This document shows positions 57,424-64,000 of a DNA stretch of 64,000 nt, one piece after another; within the stretch, counting starts at the first letter, position 1, and each line of letters opens with the position of its first letter. Location of the stretch: the NCBI RefSeq assembly GCF_014698475.1, contig NZ_JACJTB010000011.1:62001-126000 (forward strand). Reading direction: 5' to 3'. Source of the stretch: Nostoc spongiaeforme FACHB-130 (GTDB lineage: Bacteria; Cyanobacteriota; Cyanobacteriia; Cyanobacteriales; Nostocaceae). A program made the translations under genes and the position numbers. The notes beneath the pieces are model-generated. The model was not told the DNA's origin, made no database searches, and saw nothing but the letters and a program-made list of their open reading frames with translations.

Positions 57424-58221
57424 TTATTCAACTGTAGTTTTTGGGAAAATGGCAGCAATACGACTAGATAAAAATAACTGTTTAGCTGCCAGCCAGATGA
57501 ATATGGGAATTGTTGTTGTGTAGCGTCGCCAAAGTCGTCGCGGTTCTTGAAGCCAGCGATATAGCCATTCTAAGCCTAAGTCTCTCATGATACGTGGCGC
57601 ACGCTTGTGAATGCCAGCATACACAGGGAAAACGCCGCCTACCCCGATCATGACTGCGCGAATTTTACCTTTGTGTTGCGCTATCCATTTTTCTTGTTTT
57701 GGACATCCCAAAGATACCCAAACTACACCAGCCCCACTGGAGTTAATTTTATTGATTAACACTTCATCTTCAGTTTCTGTTAGTGGACGGAAGGGCAGGG
57801 GTTCCATTCCAGCTATTTTTAGTTGGGGAAATTCTTGTTTTAACCTGGCTTGTATTCTCGCCAGAATTTCTGTTTGTGAACCGACAAAGAAAAAACTTAA
57901 ATTGTGTGTTTGGGCGTATTGGCATGTTTCCACAAAAATATCCATACCCGCTACACGATCTTGGTAAGGAGATCCCATTTGGCGCATCATCCAGACTAAA
58001 GGCATACCATCAGGAGTCACCATATCTGAATTTCTCAGGATGTTAGCAAACTCAGGATGCCAGTGCGCTTCTATGAGCATGTGTACATTCGCTACATATA
58101 CACTTCTACTCTCATGAGCGATCGCCCATTCTATAATTGTTTGTATCTGATCCTCAAAGCGTAAGGCAGTAATAGGAAAATCAAGCACTTTTTGAGTAGG
58201 TAGTAACACTTTTGCTACCAT
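57424..58221 (-). CDS. WecB/TagA/CpsF-family glycosyltransferase (GT26)
   Basis: A 265-residue GT26 enzyme: VYVANVHMLIEAHWHPEF, TPDGMPLVWMMRQMGSPYQD, FFVGSQTEILARIQARLK, VWVSLGCPKQEKWIAQHKGK and GVGGVFPVYAG form the complete family pattern. The C-terminal helix region (EWLYRWLQEPRRLWRR) is basic and membrane-associating. It likely adds the second sugar (often ManNAc-type) to the undecaprenyl-linked primer. First gene of the minus-strand polysaccharide locus. Confidence 0.92.
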   Translation of the reverse strand: MVAKVLLPTQKVLDFPITALRFEDQIQTIIEWAIAHESRSVYVANVHMLIEAHWHPEFANILRNSDMVTPDGMPLVWMMRQMGSPYQDRVAGMDIFVETCQYAQTHNLSFFFVGSQTEILARIQARLKQEFPQLKIAGMEPLPFRPLTETEDEVLINKINSSGAGVVWVSLGCPKQEKWIAQHKGKIRAVMIGVGGVFPVYAGIHKRAPRIMRDLGLEWLYRWLQEPRRLWRRYTTTIPIFIWLAAKQLFLSSRIAAIFPKTTVE

Positions 58222-58877
58222 AGCTCACTCCTTGTGTCAAAGATAAATAACAACAGATTACCTAGAGCAATCTTTATGTCTAAATAAGCCAATTAGATGA
58301 ATCTTGACTTTTTCTGAGCTTGTAGCATGATTACAAGAACACACATTGATTTTTCATGGTTTTTCAGCAATTTTACTGTTTGCTGAATCCTATTCAAAAC
58401 AATCATAACCGTAGATTAGCTTACTTGTTTAACGAAATTTTATTACAGTAAGATATCAAACTTTATATTTACTTTATATTTCTCCAGGAATTAGTTTACC
58501 CAAACATTACATTAGTACTTAATTCCTATTACAAGAGTGTATCTATTTCCGTAAAAATTTTTACTTGTCATCTTTCTAAAAGAGGAGTTAATAAAATCAG
58601 ATGTATTTAAATTAATAGATATAAACGTATAATGTCATAATTTTTTGTTATCAAAAATTATTCCTACAAAGTATAATTTAACCTACATCCTTGGAGGTAA
58701 GGTAAAATAATTCAGACAAGTATATTAATTCACAAAAATATTAGGACATTGCGAGCAGAGCTAACTGACGTATCGCCATAATCAATTGAAGTGTAACCAG
58801 TATTCAATAAAACACTGTATATGTTTTTATTGATGTGTGTGCGATTCGTAATATCTCATCAGTTCAAATTACAAGAA

Positions 58878-59078
58878 TTAGCTAAAAAAGAGGGGGGAGA
58901 TGTTTTTCTCCCCCCCCCCTTTTTGATTGTTGTTTCTGTTGTCGGATTGGTTATTTTCCTTTAAGCGTTGCCTCAGCATTTGTCTTTGCTTTTTAAGTTG
59001 CCGCTTTCTTGCTGAACCACCTTTACCTTTATCGTTTCTCCCTTCTCGGCGGGGAGATTCCCATCTTTTTAAGCGCAT
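58878..59078 (-). CDS. Small very basic protein (66 aa), uncertain
   Basis: ATG 59078 opens a 66-codon frame (MRLKRWESPRREGRNDKGKG, then GSARKRQLKKQRQMLRQRLK). It is rich in Lys, Arg and Gln with a helical, nucleic-acid-binding look and normal codon choice. The last 14 or so codons run through a ten-G tract and the arms of a terminator-like hairpin, so the true end could differ by a slip in the G tract. No RBS is obvious. A real small gene is possible. Confidence 0.4.
   Translation of the reverse strand: MRLKRWESPRREGRNDKGKGGSARKRQLKKQRQMLRQRLKENNQSDNRNNNQKGGGEKNISPLFFS
58890..58925. terminator. Bidirectional terminator-like hairpin with C10 tract
   Basis: AGAGGGGGGAGA (58890-58901) faces TCTCCCCCCC from 58907 on, with a run of ten C (58910-58919) and T/A runs on both sides (AAAAAAG / CTTTTT). 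It can end transcription from either side. It overlaps the 3' end of the small basic ORF. Confidence 0.65.
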
Positions 59079-59481
59079 ACAAAATTTTTTGGCTATTATT
59101 GAATTGTATTCTTATTGTAATACATATATTAATCAATTGTCTAGCTCAACTTCAAAAATCCTTGAGAGTCTTTCTTCATAGGACTTGCACCAAAGCTAAC
59201 AAAAATCAACGGGTGCGTCCACTTTCAGCACATAGCCATCAGACTAAAGTCTGGAGCTATAAAAACTAAACCCGCCTGTGCAGGTTTTTAGAAAGACATT
59301 TAGGGCTAGTTCTGGATTTTAGATTCACCTCAGCTTAAATAGACTGTATCTAACATATCTGAGTTCATTCGTCTACTATATTATTCTACGACCGTAACAT
59401 AACACACTAAAACTACTAGAAATAGTGCGTTAGGCTTGCTTTATTACACTTCAACCAACCTGAAATTTATAAGGTAAGCTT

Positions 59482-59904
59482 GTGTCTGATTTAGAACTAC
59501 ACAAATATCTTCCCAAACTTCCCGAAGCAGCACTACAAGAATTTACAGAATGGTGTGTTTTAGAACAGTCAAAAGCCGCAGGTATAGAATTTACGCCTAA
59601 CAAAACCAAGTTAGAGAATCTCATACCAAACGAGTATATTTGGCAACTAATCGATCAGTTTATGAAAGAGAAACCAGACCCAATCAAAACAGGGTTAGTT
59701 GCAACAATGGCTGGGCAAGAAGCTGATAGTCATGGTTTGATAGGTTCGGCAATTATGGCTGACTTTATCGCTCTTTACGTGAAGTATTTGATTCCTGCAA
59801 ATGGCACAACACCAGAAGAAGCGAAACAGTTAATCACAGAAGCCGCTATTCAGCAGTATGAAAAGTTGTCTGAACTTGCTGATAAATATAATGTAACGTT
59901 CTAA
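59482..59904 (+). CDS. Hypothetical helical protein (140 aa)
   Basis: A GTG start at 59482 (MSDLELHKYLPKLPEAALQE), with AAGG about eight bases upstream, gives 140 residues, mostly helical and acidic (VLEQSKAAGIEFTPNK; NGTTPEEAKQLITEAAIQQY). It has no signal peptide or clear membrane helix. I do not recognise the family. Codon use and an open, well-formed frame support a real gene. Confidence 0.6.
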   Translation: MSDLELHKYLPKLPEAALQEFTEWCVLEQSKAAGIEFTPNKTKLENLIPNEYIWQLIDQFMKEKPDPIKTGLVATMAGQEADSHGLIGSAIMADFIALYVKYLIPANGTTPEEAKQLITEAAIQQYEKLSELADKYNVTF

Positions 59905-60022
59905 GTTATGGTTATTTGTTAATTATGCCGAGGCTTTGTCTGTGTTATGAGGCAAAGCCCTTAAGTTGTAACATAGGAATACAACAACGAAATTAATAAT
60001 AATCCGATAAGCTGTTGTGCAT

Positions 60023-60382
60023 TTAAATTGTGATAATAGCATCGCCTTTATTTTTGAGTTTTCGTCCCCATTTAATAATTAACTCTCCTTCATTTAAAAG
60101 TTGATGTAATAAATATTCTAGGTCTTCAATTGATTTAAATAGCCGATTAGCAATATATTCTTTTGTCGAGTGCCAGACCAATTCAATTAAGTTATAATCT
60201 GGGTTATATTCCGGGAGAAATTCTAAATGAATATTCGGCATTTCTGTTTCAATTTTATGGATATACTCTGGCTTTTTGTGAAAACTTGCATTATCAAGAA
60301 TAATAACTATTTTTGCTCCCTTCTCCGCAAAATCTTTAGCTTGATTACCATCTTTTTTGTATAGCGATTTAAGACAATCTAT
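60023..60382 (-). pseudogene. IS630-type transposase, C-terminal remnant
   Basis: The frame is open from 60382 to the stop at 60023. It contains IVIILDNASFHKKPEYIHKI and FLPEYNPDYNLIELVWHSTK followed by EYIANRLF, the second and third acidic sites of the DDE domain in IS630/Tc1-mariner transposases. The N-terminal half and HTH are missing: a TAA lies just upstream in frame. The first in-frame ATG is 60241. A broken insertion sequence, not functional by itself. Confidence 0.75.
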
Positions 60383-60749
60383 TTATTCATATAGTATTGT
60401 CTCTGGGCAGAAAGGAGGATTTTACCAAAATGCTAATCTCCCCTATGCAGAAGTTTACCTTGCTTTTCATGTGAATAGAGCATTTTGGTTATTATTTGAA
60501 AATTATTTATGTGATTTTGCAAAAGTAAGCCTTTCTGAAACTGAAGGTTATTTAAAAAAATACTACATTTCTCCCAAGAAAACTTTAAAACCTGTGTTTT
60601 TATCTGTAACTCTCAATGGAAAATGGAAAGCTGAACTACCAATAGGCCTCAAAGACAATATGTCTTATCGTGAAGTTACAGAAGTAATTAGCAATCGCTT
60701 AAAAAATTGCCAAATCCCTAAACTTAAATTTACATTTAAGTCAATATGA
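60357..60749 (+). CDS. Possible 5'-truncated gene beside the IS630 remnant
   Basis: The plus-strand frame is open from about 60357 (TTG only) to TGA at 60747-60749. The encoded part (NANLPYAEVYLAFHVNRAFW; LFENYLCDFAKVSL; FLSVTLNGKWKAELPIGLKD) reads like a protein, but there is no plausible start codon near the 5' end and no family I recognise. Its 5' end coincides with the upstream end of the IS630 fragment, suggesting that the element, or a deletion, removed the start. Confidence 0.35.
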   Translation: MYSDLRQSIYSYSIVSGQKGGFYQNANLPYAEVYLAFHVNRAFWLLFENYLCDFAKVSLSETEGYLKKYYISPKKTLKPVFLSVTLNGKWKAELPIGLKDNMSYREVTEVISNRLKNCQIPKLKFTFKSI

Positions 60750-60773
60750 GCTTCCTTGCTGGATAGTTAAACC

Positions 60774-60804
60774 AAAAAAAAGCCCCCCGGTAGTTAGCCG
60801 AGGG
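60774..60804 (-). terminator. Minus-strand rho-independent terminator
   Basis: Read on the minus strand: CCCTCGG ... CCGGGGG with a seven-base loop (one T-G pair), followed by GC and eight T. It implies an unannotated minus-strand transcript starting somewhere in 60810-61160. Confidence 0.65.
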
Positions 60805-61017
60805 ATTCTGCAAGTCGGTAATTGTCGCACAAAGACATTCGCGGATATCACCATACCAACTTACGCTTAATGAAATCTGCCAAAATGCCAAATTTGGTGC
60901 TGAGGTAAAAACAAACTACAGTGGCGGTAGGGAGTAGATTGGTTTAGCCGCAGATTTTTATAGCGGTAGTCAGATATTTTAGGACAGTTTGAAAGCTTGA
61001 ATGCAAGGGATAGTAAG

Positions 61018-61072
61018 ACTTTTCCTCCTGCCTGGTTGGTGAGCGAAGCCGAACCACTGCCTTCTGCTATAG
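61018..61072. repeat. Dispersed repeat related to caspase-gene tail
   Basis: CTTTTCCTCCTGCCTGGTTG, GTGAGCGAAGC and AACCACTGCCTTCTGC match the reverse complement of 8335-8394. An intergenic copy of the family that elsewhere in this window is translated. Confidence 0.65.
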
Positions 61073-61163
61073 TTGGTAGTGCTGGACTCAAGACAGATGT
61101 TTCACAATCAACCCGCAACCACGATTAGAATTTAAGTAAAGAAATATTGCGTAGCTTACGGGC

Positions 61164-64000
61164 ATGAAACGGATCGTCTTAATTGCTGGGTTTGAATCGT
61201 TCAACGCTGACTTATACAGAAAAGCGGCTTCTGTGGCTGAATCTCGCTGTCCTGATTTAGACATTAGGGTGTTTAGCGATCGCGATATTATCAGTAAACG
61301 TGCGGAAGTAGAAGCAGCATTGCGTGACGCTGACGTATTTTTTGGCAGCTTATTATTTGATTATGACCAAGTTGTGTGGTTGCGCGATCGCCTTGCTCAA
61401 GTTCCCATCCGGCTTGTGTTTGAGTCAGCCTTGGAATTGATGAGTTTAACCAAATTGGGAGACTTTGCCATTGGTGACAAACCAAAAGGAATGCCCAAAC
61501 CAGTTAAATTCATCCTCGACAAATTCAGCAACGGACGTGAAGAAGACAAACTCGCCGGTTACATCAGCTTCTTAAAAATCGGCCCGAAACTTTTAAAATT
61601 CGTCCCAGTGCAGAAAGTCCAAGACTTACGCAACTGGTTAATTATCTATGGTTACTGGAATGCAGGCGGGCCAGAAAACGTCGCATCATTATTCTGGACA
61701 CTAGCAGAAAAATATCTAGGTCTAAAAATTGGCGACATTCCCCCACCAGTCGAAACCCCCAACATGGGATTACTGCATCCCGACTACCAAGGGTTTTTTG
61801 AATCACCAAAAGCATATTTAGACTGGTATCAAAACAAGGGAGTAGGGAATAGGGAATGGGGAATAGGGAAGAAAAATACCCACTCCCCACTCCCCACTCC
61901 CCACTCCCCAATTGTGGGGATATTGCTTTACCGCAAACACGTCATCACCAAACAACCATACATTCCTCAACTAATTCGCCGCTTTGAAGAAGCTGGCTTA
62001 ATTCCCTTACCCATTTTCATCAACGGCGTAGAGGGACACGTAGCAGTTCGGGACTGGATGACGACTGACTACGAACAACAACAACGCCAACTTAATAATA
62101 TTGAAACTCCCTCACTGTCCCAAGATGCAGTTAAAGTTGATGCCATTGTTTCCACCATTGGTTTTCCTTTAGTGGGTGGCCCGGCTGGTTCAATGGAAGC
62201 AGGCCGCCAAGTAGAAGTAGCAAAGCGTATCCTGACTGCTAAAAATGTGCCTTACATTGTCGCCGCACCATTATTAATTCAAGATATCCATTCTTGGACA
62301 CGCCAAGGTGTCGGCGGATTACAAAGTGTAGTTTTATATGCTTTACCCGAACTCGACGGTGCAATTGATACCGTTCCCCTGGGTGGTTTGGTAGGCGAAA
62401 ATATTTATCTCGTTCCAGAACGGGTACAGCGATTAATTGGTAGAGTTAAAAGCTGGATTGCTTTACGGCAAACACCAGCATCGGAACGTAAAATTGCAGT
62501 TATTTTATATGGTTTCCCTCCTGGTTATGGTGCTGTTGGCACAGCTGCATTGTTGAATGTGCCTCGCAGTCTCATCAAATTTCTGCACGCACTCAAAGCC
62601 CAAGGTTATAACGTTGGCGATATCCCAGAAGATGGGGAAGAATTAATTCGTCAAGTGAAAGAAGCCGATGAAGAGATGGAAAGATGGGAAATGAATAAGC
62701 CTTTCCCAGAGTCCGCTATTACTGTTAATGCCCGAACATTAGAAAAATGGTTAGGATATCTCCGCACATCTCGCGTTGAGAAACAATGGAAATCTTTAAC
62801 AGGTAGCGGGATTAAAACTTATGGCGATGAATTGCACATTGGTGGTGTGCAGTTAGGAAATGTCTGGATAGGTGTCCAACCACCGTTAGGCATTCAAGGC
62901 GACCCGATGCGGTTAATGTTTGAACGCGATTTAACGCCACATCCGCAATACGCAGCTTTTTATAAATGGTTGCAAAATGAATTGCAAGCTGATGCTGTAG
63001 TTCACTTTGGAATGCACGGCACAGTGGAATGGTTGCCGGGTTCGCCTTTAGGGAATACTGGTTATTCTTGGTCGGATATTTTGTTAGGTGATTTGCCTAA
63101 TCTATATATATATGCGGCGAATAATCCTTCGGAGTCGATTTTGGCAAAGCGTCGCGGTTATGGGGTGTTAATTTCGCACAATGTACCGCCTTATGGTCGT
63201 GCAGGTTTATATAAGGAATTGGTAGCGTTGCGCGATTTAATTGCAGAGTACCGAGAAGACCCGAAAAAGAATTATGTGCTGAAGGAAGGGATTTGTAAAA
63301 AGATTGTTGATACGGGTTTAGATGTCGATTGTCCGTTTGAGGATGCGAAAAAGTTGGGCATTCCTTTTACGCCAGAAAATATCAGGATGTTTAGTGGTCA
63401 TGCTTTTGATGATTATCTGGTGAAGTTGTACGAATATTTGCAGGTTTTGGAGAATCGGTTGTTTTCTTCTGGGTTGCATACTTTGGGTGAAGCACCAAAT
63501 GAGGAGGAGATGGCGGCTTATTTGGAGGCTTATTTTAACGAACCGCAAAGACGCGAAGGACACGAAGAGGAAGAGAGAGAAATTAGAGATTTATTAGAAC
63601 AAACTACGGATGAGTTAACAAATTTGTTGCGGGGGTTAAATGGTGAGTATATTCCGCCTGCGCCTGGTGGTGATTTGTTGCGTGATGGTGCTGGGGTTTT
63701 GCCGACGGGAAGGAATATTCATGCGTTAGATCCTTATAGAATGCCTTCGCCTGCTGCGTATGAAAGGGGTAGGGAAATTGCACAGAAAATTATCGCCCAG
63801 CATTTACAAGAACATAGGAAGTATCCTGAGACGGTGGCGGTGTTGTTATGGGGTTTAGATGCAATTAAAACCAAGGGTGAGTCGTTAGGAATTCTGTTGG
63901 AGTTGGTTGGTGCTGAACCTGTGAAGGAAGGGACGGGAAGAATTGTCCGTTATGAATTGAAGCCTTTGCCCCAGGTGGGACATCCGCGTATTGATGTGTT
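61164..64000 (+). CDS. chlH: Magnesium chelatase subunit H (partial, runs off window)
   Basis: ATG 61164 (MKRIVLIAGFESFNADLYRK) opens a frame that continues to the window end, about 945 of a usual 1330 or so residues. Clear ChlH segments are VSTIGFPLVGGPAGSMEAGR, VVHFGMHGTVEWLPGSPLGN, PPAPGGDLLRDGAGVLPTGR and NIHALDPYRMPSPAAYERGR. It is the porphyrin-binding subunit that, with ChlI and ChlD, inserts Mg2+ into protoporphyrin IX for chlorophyll. Two dispersed repeats sit in frame, at residues about 225-249 and 793-806. The frame stays open through both. Confidence 0.97.
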   Translation, partial: MKRIVLIAGFESFNADLYRKAASVAESRCPDLDIRVFSDRDIISKRAEVEAALRDADVFFGSLLFDYDQVVWLRDRLAQVPIRLVFESALELMSLTKLGDFAIGDKPKGMPKPVKFILDKFSNGREEDKLAGYISFLKIGPKLLKFVPVQKVQDLRNWLIIYGYWNAGGPENVASLFWTLAEKYLGLKIGDIPPPVETPNMGLLHPDYQGFFESPKAYLDWYQNKGVGNREWGIGKKNTHSPLPTPHSPIVGILLYRKHVITKQPYIPQLIRRFEEAGLIPLPIFINGVEGHVAVRDWMTTDYEQQQRQLNNIETPSLSQDAVKVDAIVSTIGFPLVGGPAGSMEAGRQVEVAKRILTAKNVPYIVAAPLLIQDIHSWTRQGVGGLQSVVLYALPELDGAIDTVPLGGLVGENIYLVPERVQRLIGRVKSWIALRQTPASERKIAVILYGFPPGYGAVGTAALLNVPRSLIKFLHALKAQGYNVGDIPEDGEELIRQVKEADEEMERWEMNKPFPESAITVNARTLEKWLGYLRTSRVEKQWKSLTGSGIKTYGDELHIGGVQLGNVWIGVQPPLGIQGDPMRLMFERDLTPHPQYAAFYKWLQNELQADAVVHFGMHGTVEWLPGSPLGNTGYSWSDILLGDLPNLYIYAANNPSESILAKRRGYGVLISHNVPPYGRAGLYKELVALRDLIAEYREDPKKNYVLKEGICKKIVDTGLDVDCPFEDAKKLGIPFTPENIRMFSGHAFDDYLVKLYEYLQVLENRLFSSGLHTLGEAPNEEEMAAYLEAYFNEPQRREGHEEEEREIRDLLEQTTDELTNLLRGLNGEYIPPAPGGDLLRDGAGVLPTGRNIHALDPYRMPSPAAYERGREIAQKIIAQHLQEHRKYPETVAVLLWGLDAIKTKGESLGILLELVGAEPVKEGTGRIVRYELKPLPQVGHPRIDV
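61838..61909. repeat. GGGAGTAGGG / CCCCACTCCC repeat inside chlH
   Basis: GGGAGTAGGGAATAGGGAAT with two more units (61838-61867) faces CCCACTCCCCACTCCCCACT (61879 on), giving an imperfect 30-bp inverted repeat in the coding strand. Same family as 16864-16893. It encodes GVGNREWGIGKKNTHSPLPT plus PHSP. Confidence 0.8.
63540..63572. repeat. CTCTGCG-family repeat inside chlH
   Basis: GAACCGCAAAGACGCGAAGG and ACACGAAGAGG resemble the inverse of the intergenic repeat at 3160-3192 (GAACCGCAGAGACGCAGAGA). It encodes EPQRREGHEEEERE between two normal ChlH segments. Confidence 0.6.

Larger units (their letters stand above)
58222..59481. other. Long gene-poor region upstream of the polysaccharide locus
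   Basis: About 1260 AT-rich bases. 58222-58870 shows no gene and probably contains the promoter of the polysaccharide locus. Then come a terminator-like hairpin (58890-58925) and a small basic ORF on the minus strand (58878-59078). At about 59238-59290 a repeat-like block has AGACTAAAGTCT and an AACCCGCCTGTGCAGGTTT hairpin, a motif often seen between cyanobacterial genes. Confidence 0.5.
60750..61163. other. Intergenic region upstream of chlH
   Basis: No gene is supported in these 414 bases. An 83-codon minus-strand frame (60867-61118) just reads through a dispersed repeat. There is a minus-strand terminator at 60774-60804, the repeat at 61018-61072 (same as the caspase-gene tail) and presumably the chlH promoter. 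Confidence 0.5.

Noticed and set aside
60867-61118. 83-codon minus-strand frame
   Set aside because: Its middle is a dispersed repeat; no start signal or family pattern.
61642-61911. 89-codon minus-strand frame within chlH
   Set aside because: Antisense to chlH; it starts in the hairpin repeat and has no independent support.

Overview
The window looks like chromosomal DNA of a filamentous, probably heterocyst-forming cyanobacterium (Nostoc/Anabaena/Calothrix type). The evidence is an apcE-apcA-apcB-apcC phycobilisome core operon with a four-repeat ApcE, a chlH gene, cyanobacterial families (DUF1822, DUF3110, DUF1400 hydrolase, DUF6887-like), many HIP1 octamers (GCGATCGC), moderate-to-low GC, and abundant short dispersed repeats between and inside genes. 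The species cannot be fixed from sequence alone.

Layout. 1-172: 3' end of an unknown gene. 420-8424: a FecR-like secreted protein diverges from a sigma-like regulator, a tiny antitoxin-like protein, a DUF1822 protein and a 1255-residue caspase/STAND-NTPase/membrane/EF-hand protein. 8552-9141: ParD/ParE toxin-antitoxin pair. 9187-24147: housekeeping and accessory genes (MdlA-like ABC half-exporter, membrane protein, galE, small DUF6887-like protein, UreH-type membrane protein with a secreted partner, M28 peptidase, DUF1400 hydrolase, AbrB-type membrane protein, ankyrin protein). 24445-25202: a 33-residue membrane peptide and a secreted protein. 25725-31003: phycobilisome core operon, closed by a clear terminator. 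31150-32938: a RAYT transposase and two copies of a MITE-like repeat enclosing a broken matrixin-like gene. 32957-37131: TPR-CHAT protein, DUF3110 protein and murQ. 37890-40763: secreted GH30-like glycosidase and a nucleotidyltransferase-fold protein. 40781-58221: one long minus-strand polysaccharide locus (WecB/TagA/CpsF transferase, Wzx flippase, FrhB-like protein, pyruvyl transferase, about nine glycosyltransferases, Wzy/O-antigen-ligase protein). 58222-61163: gene-poor DNA with repeats, a small basic ORF, a hypothetical gene and an IS630 remnant. 61164-64000: chlH, running off the window.

How the genes fit together. The polysaccharide locus has a flippase and a polymerase but no priming transferase or Wza/Wzc export genes in view, so it is probably one block of a Wzx/Wzy pathway whose other parts lie elsewhere. 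Inside it, a two-gene glycosyltransferase module occurs twice, on either side of the polymerase gene. The GH30-like enzyme beside it may act on the product.

The most unusual signals are: (i) dispersed intergenic repeats that sit in frame inside or at the ends of genes (two in chlH, one at the caspase-gene C-terminus, one at the AbrB-family C-terminus); (ii) the sigma/DUF1822/caspase-STAND-EF-hand locus, a plausible signalling or cell-suicide system; and (iii) the MITE pair around a gene remnant next to a RAYT.
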